Shown: one piece after another, positions 55,003 to 64,000 of the stretch
Layout: each line of letters starts with the position of its first letter
Position numbering within the stretch: the first letter of the stretch is position 1
From: Pseudomonas sp. CHM02
Lineage (GTDB): Bacteria; Pseudomonadota; Gammaproteobacteria; Pseudomonadales; Pseudomonadaceae
Direction: 5' to 3'
Length of the DNA: 64,000 nt
NCBI RefSeq assembly: GCF_000612585.1
Contig: NZ_JFCA01000008.1
Location: 1-64,000 of the forward strand
Translations under genes and position numbers: made by a program
Notes under the pieces: model-generated
Databases searched by the model: none
Told to the model about the DNA's origin: nothing
What the model saw: the letters and a program-made list of their open reading frames with translations, nothing else

Positions 55003-55027
55003 CTGCCGCATTTTGCGGCAGTTTGTT
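55003..55027 (+). terminator. Hairpin between rseP and bamA
   Basis: Stem CTGCCGCA / TGCGGCAG with a TTT loop, then GTTTGTTTATT. It lies 20 bases after rseP and 30 before bamA, so it may be a partial terminator or attenuator. Confidence 0.7.
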
Positions 55028-55056
55028 TATTGCCAGTTGGAATAAGAAAGGACTTC

Positions 55057-57444
55057 ATGAAACGTCTGCTGCTAACTGCGGTTCTCACCGTATTGATGAT
55101 CGCCGAAGTTCACGCCGAGTCCTTCACCATCTCCGATATTCGCGTCAACGGCCTCCAGCGGGTTTCCGCGGGTAGCGTCTTTGGTGCCTTGCCGTTGAAC
55201 GTTGGGGAACAGGCTGATGACCGTCGCCTGGTGGAATCCACTCGTGCGCTGTTCAAAACCGGTTTCTTTCAAGATATCCAACTGGGTCGCGAAGGCAACG
55301 TCCTGGTCATCACCGTCGTCGAGCGACCTTCCGTCGCCAGTATCGAGATCGAAGGCAACAAGGCGATCTCTACTGAAGACCTGATGAAGGGCCTCAAGCA
55401 ATCCGGCCTGGCCGAGGGCGAGATCTTCCAGCGTGCCACCCTTGAAGGTGTGCGTAACGAACTGCAACGCCAGTACGTTGCCCAGGGCCGCTACTCCGCG
55501 ACCGTGGAAACGGAAGTGGTGCCGCAGCCGCGCAACCGTGTCGGCCTCAAGGTCAACATCAACGAAGGCACCGTGGCGGCGATTCAGCACATCAACGTGG
55601 TGGGCAATACCAAGTTCGCTGATGAAGACCTGATCGACCTGTTCGAACTCAAGACCACCAACTGGCTGTCGTTCTTCAAGAACGATGACAAGTACGCCCG
55701 TGAAAAACTCTCCGGTGACTTGGAGCGCCTGCGTTCCTACTACCTGGACCGTGGCTATATCAACATGGATATTGCTTCGACCCAGGTGTCCATCACCCCG
55801 GACAAGAAGCACGTCTACATCACCGTCAACGTCAACGAAGGCGAGAAATACAAGGTTCGTGACGTGAAGCTGAGCGGCGACCTGAAAGTGCCTGAAGACC
55901 AGGTCAAGGCGCTGCTGCTGGTGCAGAAAGACCAGGTGTTCTCGCGCAAGCTGATGACCACCACGTCCGAACTGATCACCCGTCGCCTGGGTAACGAAGG
56001 CTATACCTTCGCCAACGTCAACGGCGTACCGACCCCGCACGATGATGACCACACCGTGGATATCACGTTCGTCGTCGATCCGGGCAAGCGTGCCTACGTG
56101 AACCGCATCAACTTCCGTGGCAACACCAAGTCTGCGGATGAAGTGCTGCGTCGTGAAATGCGCCAGATGGAAGGCGGCTGGGCGTCGACTTACCTGATCG
56201 ACCAGTCCAAGACCCGTCTCGAGCGCCTGGGCTTCTTCAAGGAAGTCAACGTCGAAACCCCGGCCGTACCGGGTGTGGATGACCAGGTTGACGTGAACTA
56301 CGCCGTTGAAGAGCAAGCGTCCGGTTCCATCACCGCCAGCGTCGGCTTTGCACAGAGCGCCGGTCTGATCCTCGGCGGTTCCATCACCCAGAACAACTTC
56401 CTGGGTACCGGCAACAAGGTTTCCATCGGCCTGACCCGAAGCGAATACCAGAGTCGCTATAACTTCGGTTATGTCGACCCCTACTGGACTGCCGACGGTG
56501 TGAGTCTGGGCTACAACGCTTTCTATCGCACCACCGACTACAAAGACCTCGACGTTGACGTAGCAAGCTATGCGATCGACAGCCTCGGTGCCGGTGTGAA
56601 CATCGGTTACCCGATCAGCGAGACCTCGCGCCTGACGTTTGGCCTGACCGCGCAACAGGATGAGATCAAGACCGGTGTGTACACCGTGGACGAGATCTTC
56701 GACTTTACCCGTCGCGAAGGTGACAAGTTCCTGAACTTCAAGGCGTCCGCCGGCTGGTCCGAGTCGACCCTGAACAAAGGCGTGCTGGCGACCCGTGGTC
56801 ATTCCCAGAGCCTGACCCTGGAAACCACCACGCCGGGCAGCGACCTGTCGTTCTTCAAGCTCGACTACCGTGGCCAATTGTTCCAGCCGTTGAGCGACAA
56901 CTACACCATGCGCCTGCACACTGAGCTGGGCTATGGCGATGGTTATGGTTCTACCAATGGCTTGCCGTTCTATGAAAACTACTATGCTGGTGGTTTCAAC
57001 TCGGTACGTGGCTTCAAGGACAGCACCCTGGGTCCTCGTGGTACGCCAAGCCGTGGTGTGGGTGTAACCGGTAACCAAGGCACCGTGGCGGATTCGGACA
57101 ACGACCCGCTGCCGTTCGGTGGTAACGTTTTGATTCAGGGTGGTGCGGAGATTCTGTTCCCGCTGCCATTCGTGAAGGATCAGCGTTCGCTGCGTACTTC
57201 GGTCTTCTGGGACGTGGGTAACGTGTTCGACTCCAAGTGCGAGCAGATCCGTAACCCGAGCGGCGTGAAGTCCGAAACCCAGTGCAACGACGTGAGCCTC
57301 AGCAACCTGGCAAGCTCGGTGGGTGTGGGTGTGACCTGGGTGACTGCGCTTGGCCCGTTGAGCTTTGCTCTGGCCATGCCGATCAAGAAACCGGATAACG
57401 CTGAAACCCAGATTTTCCAATTCTCCCTCGGCCAGACGTTCTAA
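55057..57444 (+). CDS. bamA: Outer membrane protein assembly factor BamA
   Basis: Core of the BAM machine that inserts beta-barrel proteins. 795 residues from ATG 55057 (AAGAAAGGA upstream). Signal peptide MKRLLLTAVLTVLMIAEVHA. Five POTRA domains fill residues about 22-420, starting FTISDIRVNGLQRVSAGSVF. The 16-strand barrel follows, with the conserved VRGF (GGFNSVRGFKDSTLGPRG) lid-lock motif. It ends in a C-terminal aromatic, QFSLGQTF. Confidence 0.98.
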   Translation: MKRLLLTAVLTVLMIAEVHAESFTISDIRVNGLQRVSAGSVFGALPLNVGEQADDRRLVESTRALFKTGFFQDIQLGREGNVLVITVVERPSVASIEIEGNKAISTEDLMKGLKQSGLAEGEIFQRATLEGVRNELQRQYVAQGRYSATVETEVVPQPRNRVGLKVNINEGTVAAIQHINVVGNTKFADEDLIDLFELKTTNWLSFFKNDDKYAREKLSGDLERLRSYYLDRGYINMDIASTQVSITPDKKHVYITVNVNEGEKYKVRDVKLSGDLKVPEDQVKALLLVQKDQVFSRKLMTTTSELITRRLGNEGYTFANVNGVPTPHDDDHTVDITFVVDPGKRAYVNRINFRGNTKSADEVLRREMRQMEGGWASTYLIDQSKTRLERLGFFKEVNVETPAVPGVDDQVDVNYAVEEQASGSITASVGFAQSAGLILGGSITQNNFLGTGNKVSIGLTRSEYQSRYNFGYVDPYWTADGVSLGYNAFYRTTDYKDLDVDVASYAIDSLGAGVNIGYPISETSRLTFGLTAQQDEIKTGVYTVDEIFDFTRREGDKFLNFKASAGWSESTLNKGVLATRGHSQSLTLETTTPGSDLSFFKLDYRGQLFQPLSDNYTMRLHTELGYGDGYGSTNGLPFYENYYAGGFNSVRGFKDSTLGPRGTPSRGVGVTGNQGTVADSDNDPLPFGGNVLIQGGAEILFPLPFVKDQRSLRTSVFWDVGNVFDSKCEQIRNPSGVKSETQCNDVSLSNLASSVGVGVTWVTALGPLSFALAMPIKKPDNAETQIFQFSLGQTF

Positions 57445-57489
57445 GCGTCTGACCCAAGATAACGACAACGGATTCTGTAGGAGTACATC

Positions 57490-57993
57490 GTGCGTAAGTT
57501 GACTCAATTGGTTCTGCTGGCAACCGTGCTGGTAGCGACCCCGGCCTTCGCCGAAATGAAAATCGCCGTCCTGAACTATCAGATGGCCCTGCTGGAATCC
57601 GACGCGGCCAAGAAATACGCCGTGGATGCCGAGAAAAAATTCGGTCCGCAACTGACCAAGCTCAAAACCCTGGAAAGCAGCGCCAAGGGCATCCAGGATC
57701 GTCTGGTAGCCGGTGGCGACAAGATGCAACAAGGCGAGCGCGAGCGTCTGGAGCTTGAATTCAAGCAAAAGGCCCGTGACTACCAGTTCCAGTCCAAAGA
57801 ACTGAACGAAGCCAAAGCTGTTGCTGACCGTGAAATGCTGAAGCAGTTGAAGCCGAAGCTGGACAGCGCTGTGGAAGAAGTCATCAAGAAAGGTGCCTTT
57901 GACCTGGTGTTCGAGCGTGGCGCTGTGATCGACGTCAAGCCTCAATACGACATCACCCGCCAGGTGATCGAGCGCATGAACCAGCTGAAGTAA
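57490..57993 (+). CDS. skp: Periplasmic chaperone OmpH/Skp
   Basis: Holds unfolded outer-membrane proteins on the way to BamA. 167 residues, GTG start at 57490 with GTAGGAG upstream. Signal peptide ends at ATPAFA. The mature protein is lysine-rich and mostly long helices (AKGIQDRLVAGGDKMQQGERERLELEFKQKARDYQFQ...), the tentacles of the jellyfish-shaped trimer. Confidence 0.95.
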   Translation: MRKLTQLVLLATVLVATPAFAEMKIAVLNYQMALLESDAAKKYAVDAEKKFGPQLTKLKTLESSAKGIQDRLVAGGDKMQQGERERLELEFKQKARDYQFQSKELNEAKAVADREMLKQLKPKLDSAVEEVIKKGAFDLVFERGAVIDVKPQYDITRQVIERMNQLK

Positions 57994-57996
57994 GCC

Positions 57997-59052
57997 ATGA
58001 CCGCGACTATCAAGCTCGGCGAGTTGGCCGAGTTCCTGGGGGCCACCTTGCGTGGTTCCCCGGAGAAAGAAATTACTGGGCTAGCCACCTTGCAGGAGGC
58101 TGGCCCAGCTCAGTTGAGCTTCCTCGCAAACCCCCAATACCGTAAATACCTGGTCGACAGCCAAGCCGCAGCCGTATTGCTGAAAGCCGCTGACGCCGAA
58201 GGGTTTGCCGGGGATGCATTGGTGGTGGCCGACCCGTACCTGGCTTATGCGCGGGTGTCGCACCTGTTCGATCCGAAACCCAAGGCGGCCGCCGGTATTC
58301 ATCCGTCTGCGGTGATCGCCGATGATGCCCAGGTTGACCCAGCGGCCAGCATTGGCGCTTTTGCGGTGATTGAGAGTGGCGCACGCATCGCGGCAGGTGT
58401 AACCGTCGGTGCCCATTGCTTTATCGGTGCGCGCTGCGAAATCGGCGCAGACGGTTGGCTGGCGCCACGCGTGACCCTTTACCACGATGTGCGTATCGGT
58501 GAGCGTGTGGTCATCCAGTCGGGTGCCGTGATCGGTGGTGAAGGCTTTGGCTTTGCCAACGCCAAGGGCATCTGGAACAAGATTGCCCAGGTCGGCGGCG
58601 TATTGATCGGCGACGACGTGGAAATCGGCGTGAACACTGCTGTCGATCGCGGGGCCCTGGCCGATACCGTGATCGGCAACGGCGTGAAGCTCGACAACCA
58701 GATCCAGATCGCCCACAACGTACAGATTGGCGATCACACCGCCATGGCGGCGTGCGTGGGGATTTCCGGCAGCACCAAGATCGGCAAGCATTGCATGCTC
58801 GCCGGTGGCGTTGGACTGGTGGGGCATATCGAAGTTTGCGACAACGTCTTCATCACCGGCATGACCATGGTCACCCACTCGATTACCGAGCCAGGGGCCT
58901 ATTCTTCCGGTACAGCCATGCAGCCTGCCGCTGAATGGCGCAAGAGCGCAGCACGATTGAGGCAGCTCGACGACATGGCTCGACGCCTCAAACAGCTGGA
59001 AAAGCGTGTTGGGGACGTGACCCCTGGCGGTAATGCTTCATCAGAAGGCTGA
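57997..59052 (+). CDS. lpxD: UDP-3-O-(3-hydroxyacyl)glucosamine N-acyltransferase
   Basis: Third step of lipid A synthesis, adding the second acyl chain from acyl-ACP. 351 residues: an N-terminal uridine-binding domain ([20 protein letters not shown]), then a left-handed beta-helix of hexapeptide repeats (about 100-300). The catalytic His lies in [19 protein letters not shown]-terminal helix ([19 protein letters not shown]) ends it. Confidence 0.97.
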   Translation: MTATIKLGELAEFLGATLRGSPEKEITGLATLQEAGPAQLSFLANPQYRKYLVDSQAAAVLLKAADAEGFAGDALVVADPYLAYARVSHLFDPKPKAAAGIHPSAVIADDAQVDPAASIGAFAVIESGARIAAGVTVGAHCFIGARCEIGADGWLAPRVTLYHDVRIGERVVIQSGAVIGGEGFGFANAKGIWNKIAQVGGVLIGDDVEIGVNTAVDRGALADTVIGNGVKLDNQIQIAHNVQIGDHTAMAACVGISGSTKIGKHCMLAGGVGLVGHIEVCDNVFITGMTMVTHSITEPGAYSSGTAMQPAAEWRKSAARLRQLDDMARRLKQLEKRVGDVTPGGNASSEG

Positions 59053-59163
59053 TACCATTTCCATATCAAGTGTGCACAGCCGCTAGACTGCCTCCTTGAT
59101 TTGCTAGCGGGGCGTGCTTTTAGTTCGCCCGCCCCCAATCTTTATTACAGGCTTCCCCCCGAA

Positions 59164-59604
59164 ATGATGGACATCAACGAGATTCGCGAATACCTGCCTC
59201 ACCGTTACCCGTTCCTGCTGGTGGACCGTGTAGTGGACCTCAACGTCGAGGAAAAGCGCATTCGTGCCTACAAGAATGTCAGCATCAACGAACCGTTCTT
59301 CAACGGTCACTTTCCCGCGCATCCAATCATGCCGGGCGTGTTGATCATCGAAGCGATGGCCCAGGCTGCCGGTATCCTTGGTTTCAAAATGCTCGACCTC
59401 AAGCCTGCCGACGGCACGCTTTACTATTTCGTGGGCTCCGACAAGTTGCGTTTCCGCAATCCGGTTACCCCGGGTGACCAGCTGATCCTGGAAGCCAAGT
59501 TCATCAGCTGCAAGCGCCAGATCTGGAAGTTCGAATGCCAGGCCTCGGTGGACGGCAAGCCGGTGTGCTCCGCCGAGATCATCTGCGCGGAACGCAAACT
59601 ATGA
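59164..59604 (+). CDS. fabZ: 3-hydroxyacyl-ACP dehydratase FabZ
   Basis: Dehydrates 3-hydroxyacyl-ACP in fatty-acid synthesis and competes with the Lpx acyltransferases for substrate. 146 residues from ATG 59164 ([23 protein letters not shown]). The hot-dog helix [23 protein letters not shown] holds the catalytic His and Glu. The preceding 111 bases hold no gene. Stop overlaps lpxA (ATGA). Confidence 0.97.
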
Positions 59605-60377
59605 GTTTGATTGACCCTCGCGCAATCATCGATCCGTCGGCCGTTCTGGCCGCCGACGTTGAGGTCGGCCCCTGGTCGATCATCGGCGCAGGTGTGGAAA
59701 TCGGCGAGGGGACTGTCATCGGGCCGCATGTGATCCTCAAGGGTCCGACCCGCATTGGCAAACACAATCGTATCTACCAGTTCTCCTCGGTAGGCGAAGA
59801 CACTCCTGACATGAAGTACAAGGGTGAAGAAACACGCCTGGTAATCGGTGATCACAACATCATCCGTGAAGGTGTGACCATTCACCGCGGCACCGTGCAG
59901 GACAGGGCCGAAACCACGCTGGGTGATCACAACCTGGTCATGGCCTATGCCCATATCGGTCACGACAGCGTCATCGGCAACCACTGCATCCTGGTCAATA
60001 ACACCGCGTTGGCGGGCCATGTGCACGTTGACGATTGGGCGATCCTGTCCGGGTTCACCCTGGTGCATCAGTACTGCCATATCGGCGCCCACAGCTTTTC
60101 CGGCATGGGCACCGCCATCGGCAAGGACGTTCCGGCCTTCGTCACCGTATTTGGCAACCCGGCCGAAGCCCGCAGCATGAACTTCGAAGGCATGCGCCGT
60201 CGTGGTTTCAGCGAAGATGCCATCCACGCCCTGCGCCGTGCCTACAAGGTGGTCTACCGCCAGGGGCTCACGGTGGACCAGGCGTTGATCCAATTGGCCG
60301 AGCCGGCAGCGTTGTTCCCGGAAGTTGCGGTGTTCCGTGACTCGATCCAGGCGTCGACTCGCGGCATCACCCGCTAA
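59601..60377 (+). CDS. lpxA: UDP-N-acetylglucosamine acyltransferase
   Basis: First step of lipid A synthesis. 258 residues, a hexapeptide beta-helix from [38 protein letters not shown]. The catalytic His is in [18 protein letters not shown]-terminal helical domain follows. Start overlaps the fabZ stop. Confidence 0.97.
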
Positions 60378-60379
60378 TC

Positions 60380-61519
60380 ATGGCCAATCTGCGTATCGCG
60401 CTGGTGGCCGGGGAAGCTTCCGGCGACATTCTGGGCGCAGGTCTTATGCGGGCTCTCAAGGCCCAGCATCCGGCGGTGGAATTCATCGGTGTCGGCGGCC
60501 CGCTGATGCAGGCTGAAGGGCTCACGTCCTACTTCCCCATGGAGCGTCTATCGGTCATGGGACTGGTCGAGGTGTTGGGGCGCCTGCGCGAGCTGCTGGC
60601 CCGTCGCAAGTTGCTGATCCAGACCCTGATCGAAGAAAAGCCCGATGTGTTCATTGGCATCGATGCGCCGGACTTCACCCTCAATATCGAACTCAAATTA
60701 CGCCAGGCCGGTATCAAGACCGTGCACTACGTCAGCCCGTCCGTCTGGGCGTGGCGGCAGAAGCGCGTGCTCAAGATCCGCGAGGGCTGCGACCTGATGC
60801 TGACCCTGCTGCCGTTCGAGGCCAGGTTCTACGAAGAAAAGGGCGTGCCGGTGCGGTTTGTCGGGCATACCCTGGCCGACGCGATTCCCCTGCAGGCTGA
60901 TCGCGCGGCCGCGCGTGCCGAGCTGGGGTTGCCCGACGGCCCGCTGGTCGCACTGATGCCTGGCAGCCGTGGCGGCGAAGTCGGTCGCCTGGCCTCGGTG
61001 TTTTTCGACGCCGCCGAGCGTCTGCAGGCCTTGAAGCCGGGGGTGCGTTTTGTGCTGCCTTGCGCCAGCCCGCAACGCCGAGCGCAGATCGAAACACTGC
61101 TGGATGGCCGTAACCTGCCGTTGACTTTGCTCGATGGTCAATCGCACCTGGCCCTGGCCGCCTGTGATGCGGTGCTGATCGCCTCGGGTACGGCCACCCT
61201 CGAGGCGTTGTTGTACAAGCGCCCAATGGTAGTGGCCTACCGCCTGGCGCCGCTGACGTTCTGGATTCTCAAGCGCATGGTCAAAAGCCCCTATATCTCC
61301 CTGCCCAACCTGCTGGCCCAACGCCTGTTGGTGCCGGAGTTGTTGCAGGACGATGCAACGCCCGAGGCCCTGGCGCAAACTCTACTACCCTTGATCGACG
61401 GCGGCGAAGAACAGACCCGTGGCTTCGACGACATCCACCGTACCCTGCGTCGTGATGCATCGAACCAGGCGGCCGACGCCGTATTGACCCTGATCGGCAA
61501 GCAACAGGAAACCTTATGA
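60380..61519 (+). CDS. lpxB: Lipid-A-disaccharide synthase
   Basis: Joins lipid X and UDP-2,3-diacylglucosamine. 379 residues, GT19 family: [60 protein letters not shown] and [10 protein letters not shown] are the signature blocks. The stop overlaps rnhB (ATGA). Confidence 0.97.
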   Translation: MANLRIALVAGEASGDILGAGLMRALKAQHPAVEFIGVGGPLMQAEGLTSYFPMERLSVMGLVEVLGRLRELLARRKLLIQTLIEEKPDVFIGIDAPDFTLNIELKLRQAGIKTVHYVSPSVWAWRQKRVLKIREGCDLMLTLLPFEARFYEEKGVPVRFVGHTLADAIPLQADRAAARAELGLPDGPLVALMPGSRGGEVGRLASVFFDAAERLQALKPGVRFVLPCASPQRRAQIETLLDGRNLPLTLLDGQSHLALAACDAVLIASGTATLEALLYKRPMVVAYRLAPLTFWILKRMVKSPYISLPNLLAQRLLVPELLQDDATPEALAQTLLPLIDGGEEQTRGFDDIHRTLRRDASNQAADAVLTLIGKQQETL

Positions 61520-62148
61520 CGACGCAGATGGGCCTGGATTTCAGCCTGGTTGCCGAAGCCCACGAGCTGGTGGCCGGTGTTGACGAAGTCGGGCGCGGGC
61601 CTTTGTGCGGCGCCGTGGTCACGGCGGCAGTGATCCTCGATCCAAACCGTCCGATCCTCGGCCTCAACGACTCGAAGAAACTCACCGAGGCACGTCGTGA
61701 AAAGCTTTACGACGAGATCTGTGAGAAAGCCCTGAGCTGGCACATCGCCAGGGCTGAAGTTGAAGAAATCGATGAGCTGAACATTTTGCACGCCACCATG
61801 CTGGCCATGCAGCGTGCGGTAGAGGGCCTGCACATTACGCCGAAACTGGCGATGATTGATGGCAATCGCTGCCCGAAACTGGCGATGCCGGCTGAGGCGG
61901 TGGTCAAGGGTGATAGCAAGGTGCCTGCCATTGCAGCCGCTTCCATCCTGGCCAAAGTCAGCCGTGATCGAGAAATGGCCGCGTTCGAATTGATCTACCC
62001 CGGCTACGGCATCGGCGGTCATAAGGGCTATCCAACGCCCGTTCATCTGGAAGCCCTGGCTCGCCTTGGCCCGACGCCTATCCATCGCCGCTCGTTCGCG
62101 CCGGTACGCCAGGCGTACGAGCTGCGCGAGAGCCTCAGCGAGGTGTAG
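61516..62148 (+). CDS. rnhB: Ribonuclease HII
   Basis: Cuts RNA in RNA-DNA hybrids and single ribonucleotides in DNA. 210 residues. [23 protein letters not shown] holds the DE catalytic pair; [12 protein letters not shown] and [12 protein letters not shown] the other carboxylates. Four-base overlap with lpxB. Confidence 0.97.
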   Translation: MTTQMGLDFSLVAEAHELVAGVDEVGRGPLCGAVVTAAVILDPNRPILGLNDSKKLTEARREKLYDEICEKALSWHIARAEVEEIDELNILHATMLAMQRAVEGLHITPKLAMIDGNRCPKLAMPAEAVVKGDSKVPAIAAASILAKVSRDREMAAFELIYPGYGIGGHKGYPTPVHLEALARLGPTPIHRRSFAPVRQAYELRESLSEV

Positions 62149-62169
62149 TCGCAAGGCTGATGTTTTGCT

Positions 62170-62199
62170 CAAGGCCCGGTACAATCCGGGCCTTGTTGT
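62170..62199 (+). terminator. Terminator between rnhB and dnaE
   Basis: Stem CAAGGCCCGG / CCGGGCCTTG, loop TACAAT, then TTGTCT. It lies 22 bases after rnhB. Confidence 0.85.
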
Positions 62200-62224
62200 C
62201 TCCACGTTTCTAGACAGGATCACT

Positions 62225-64000
<1,776 letters not shown>

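Noticed and set aside
55030..55056. Nine-codon upstream extension of bamA
   Set aside because: The signal peptide begins at ATG 55057, which has the better Shine-Dalgarno.
55072..57945. 957-codon minus-strand open frame opposite bamA and skp
   Set aside because: Antisense to two certain genes, with composition typical of reverse reading of biased codons.

Overview
The window is chromosomal DNA from a Pseudomonas, most likely of the P. fluorescens group. The evidence is the high-GC codon use, the run of core genes in an order shared with other pseudomonads (prfB-lysS; the OmpA lipoprotein pair, ppc, adk, tsaB; mexL-mexJK; plsB; dapE; dapC-glnD-map; rpsB-tsf-pyrH-frr-uppS-cdsA-dxr-rseP-bamA-ompH-lpxD-fabZ-lpxA-lpxB-rnhB-dnaE), and many REP/REPIN elements of the GGAGCYGGCTTGCC type. 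This is inference from sequence and remembered gene order, not a database match. No tRNA, rRNA, CRISPR array, intact insertion sequence or prophage was seen.

Layout. 1-2.9 kb: a dispersed repeat, prfB with its programmed +1 frameshift, and lysS. 3.0-7.0 kb: a TetR regulator, a lipoprotein, a QEGLA/DUF1704-type putative metallopeptidase, a lipoprotein alpha/beta hydrolase and a small membrane protein. 7.0-8.5 kb: an AT-richer accessory islet of three small genes, each preceded by a HrpL-type (type III secretion sigma factor) promoter; two of them share an Asn/Gly-rich 27-residue module. 8.6-15 kb: an OmpA-like lipoprotein and partner behind an AlgU-type promoter, ppc, adk, tsaB. 15.1-19.4 kb: small conserved genes, a DUF72 protein, a PEP-mutase-like enzyme, an extensin-like protein, a protein with an internal duplication, rsmJ. 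19.4-25 kb: repeats, the mexL-mexJK efflux locus and a broken LysE-family gene. 25.1-26.5 kb: a Fic-domain protein, probably acquired, with two matched palindromes upstream. 26.5-33.3 kb: DUF4197, YbaY lipoprotein, plsB, a cold-shock gene, a hypothetical, rlmA and dapE. 33.5-47.1 kb: ndvB-like glucan synthase, tcdA, csdE-csdA, dapD, an ArsC-like protein, a CPA1 antiporter, dapC, glnD, map. 47.1-64 kb: the long translation / isoprenoid / outer-membrane-biogenesis / lipid A cluster, ending inside dnaE.

How the genes work together. dapD, dapC and dapE give three steps of the succinylase branch of lysine/diaminopimelate synthesis. uppS, cdsA, dxr, rseP, bamA, ompH, lpxD, fabZ, lpxA and lpxB serve envelope lipid, lipid A and outer-membrane protein assembly. 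prfB, lysS, rpsB, tsf, frr, map, tsaB, tcdA, rsmJ and rlmA serve translation and RNA modification (tsaB and tcdA act on the same tRNA base, t6A37). plsB and the lpx genes draw on the acyl-ACP pool.

The best candidate for something undescribed is 6979-8560: three tandem hrp-box promoters driving three orphan small genes with a repeated Asn/Gly module, away from any type III secretion cluster. Next are the Fic protein with its probable autoregulatory operators and the HExxxH metallopeptidase-like QEGLA protein.
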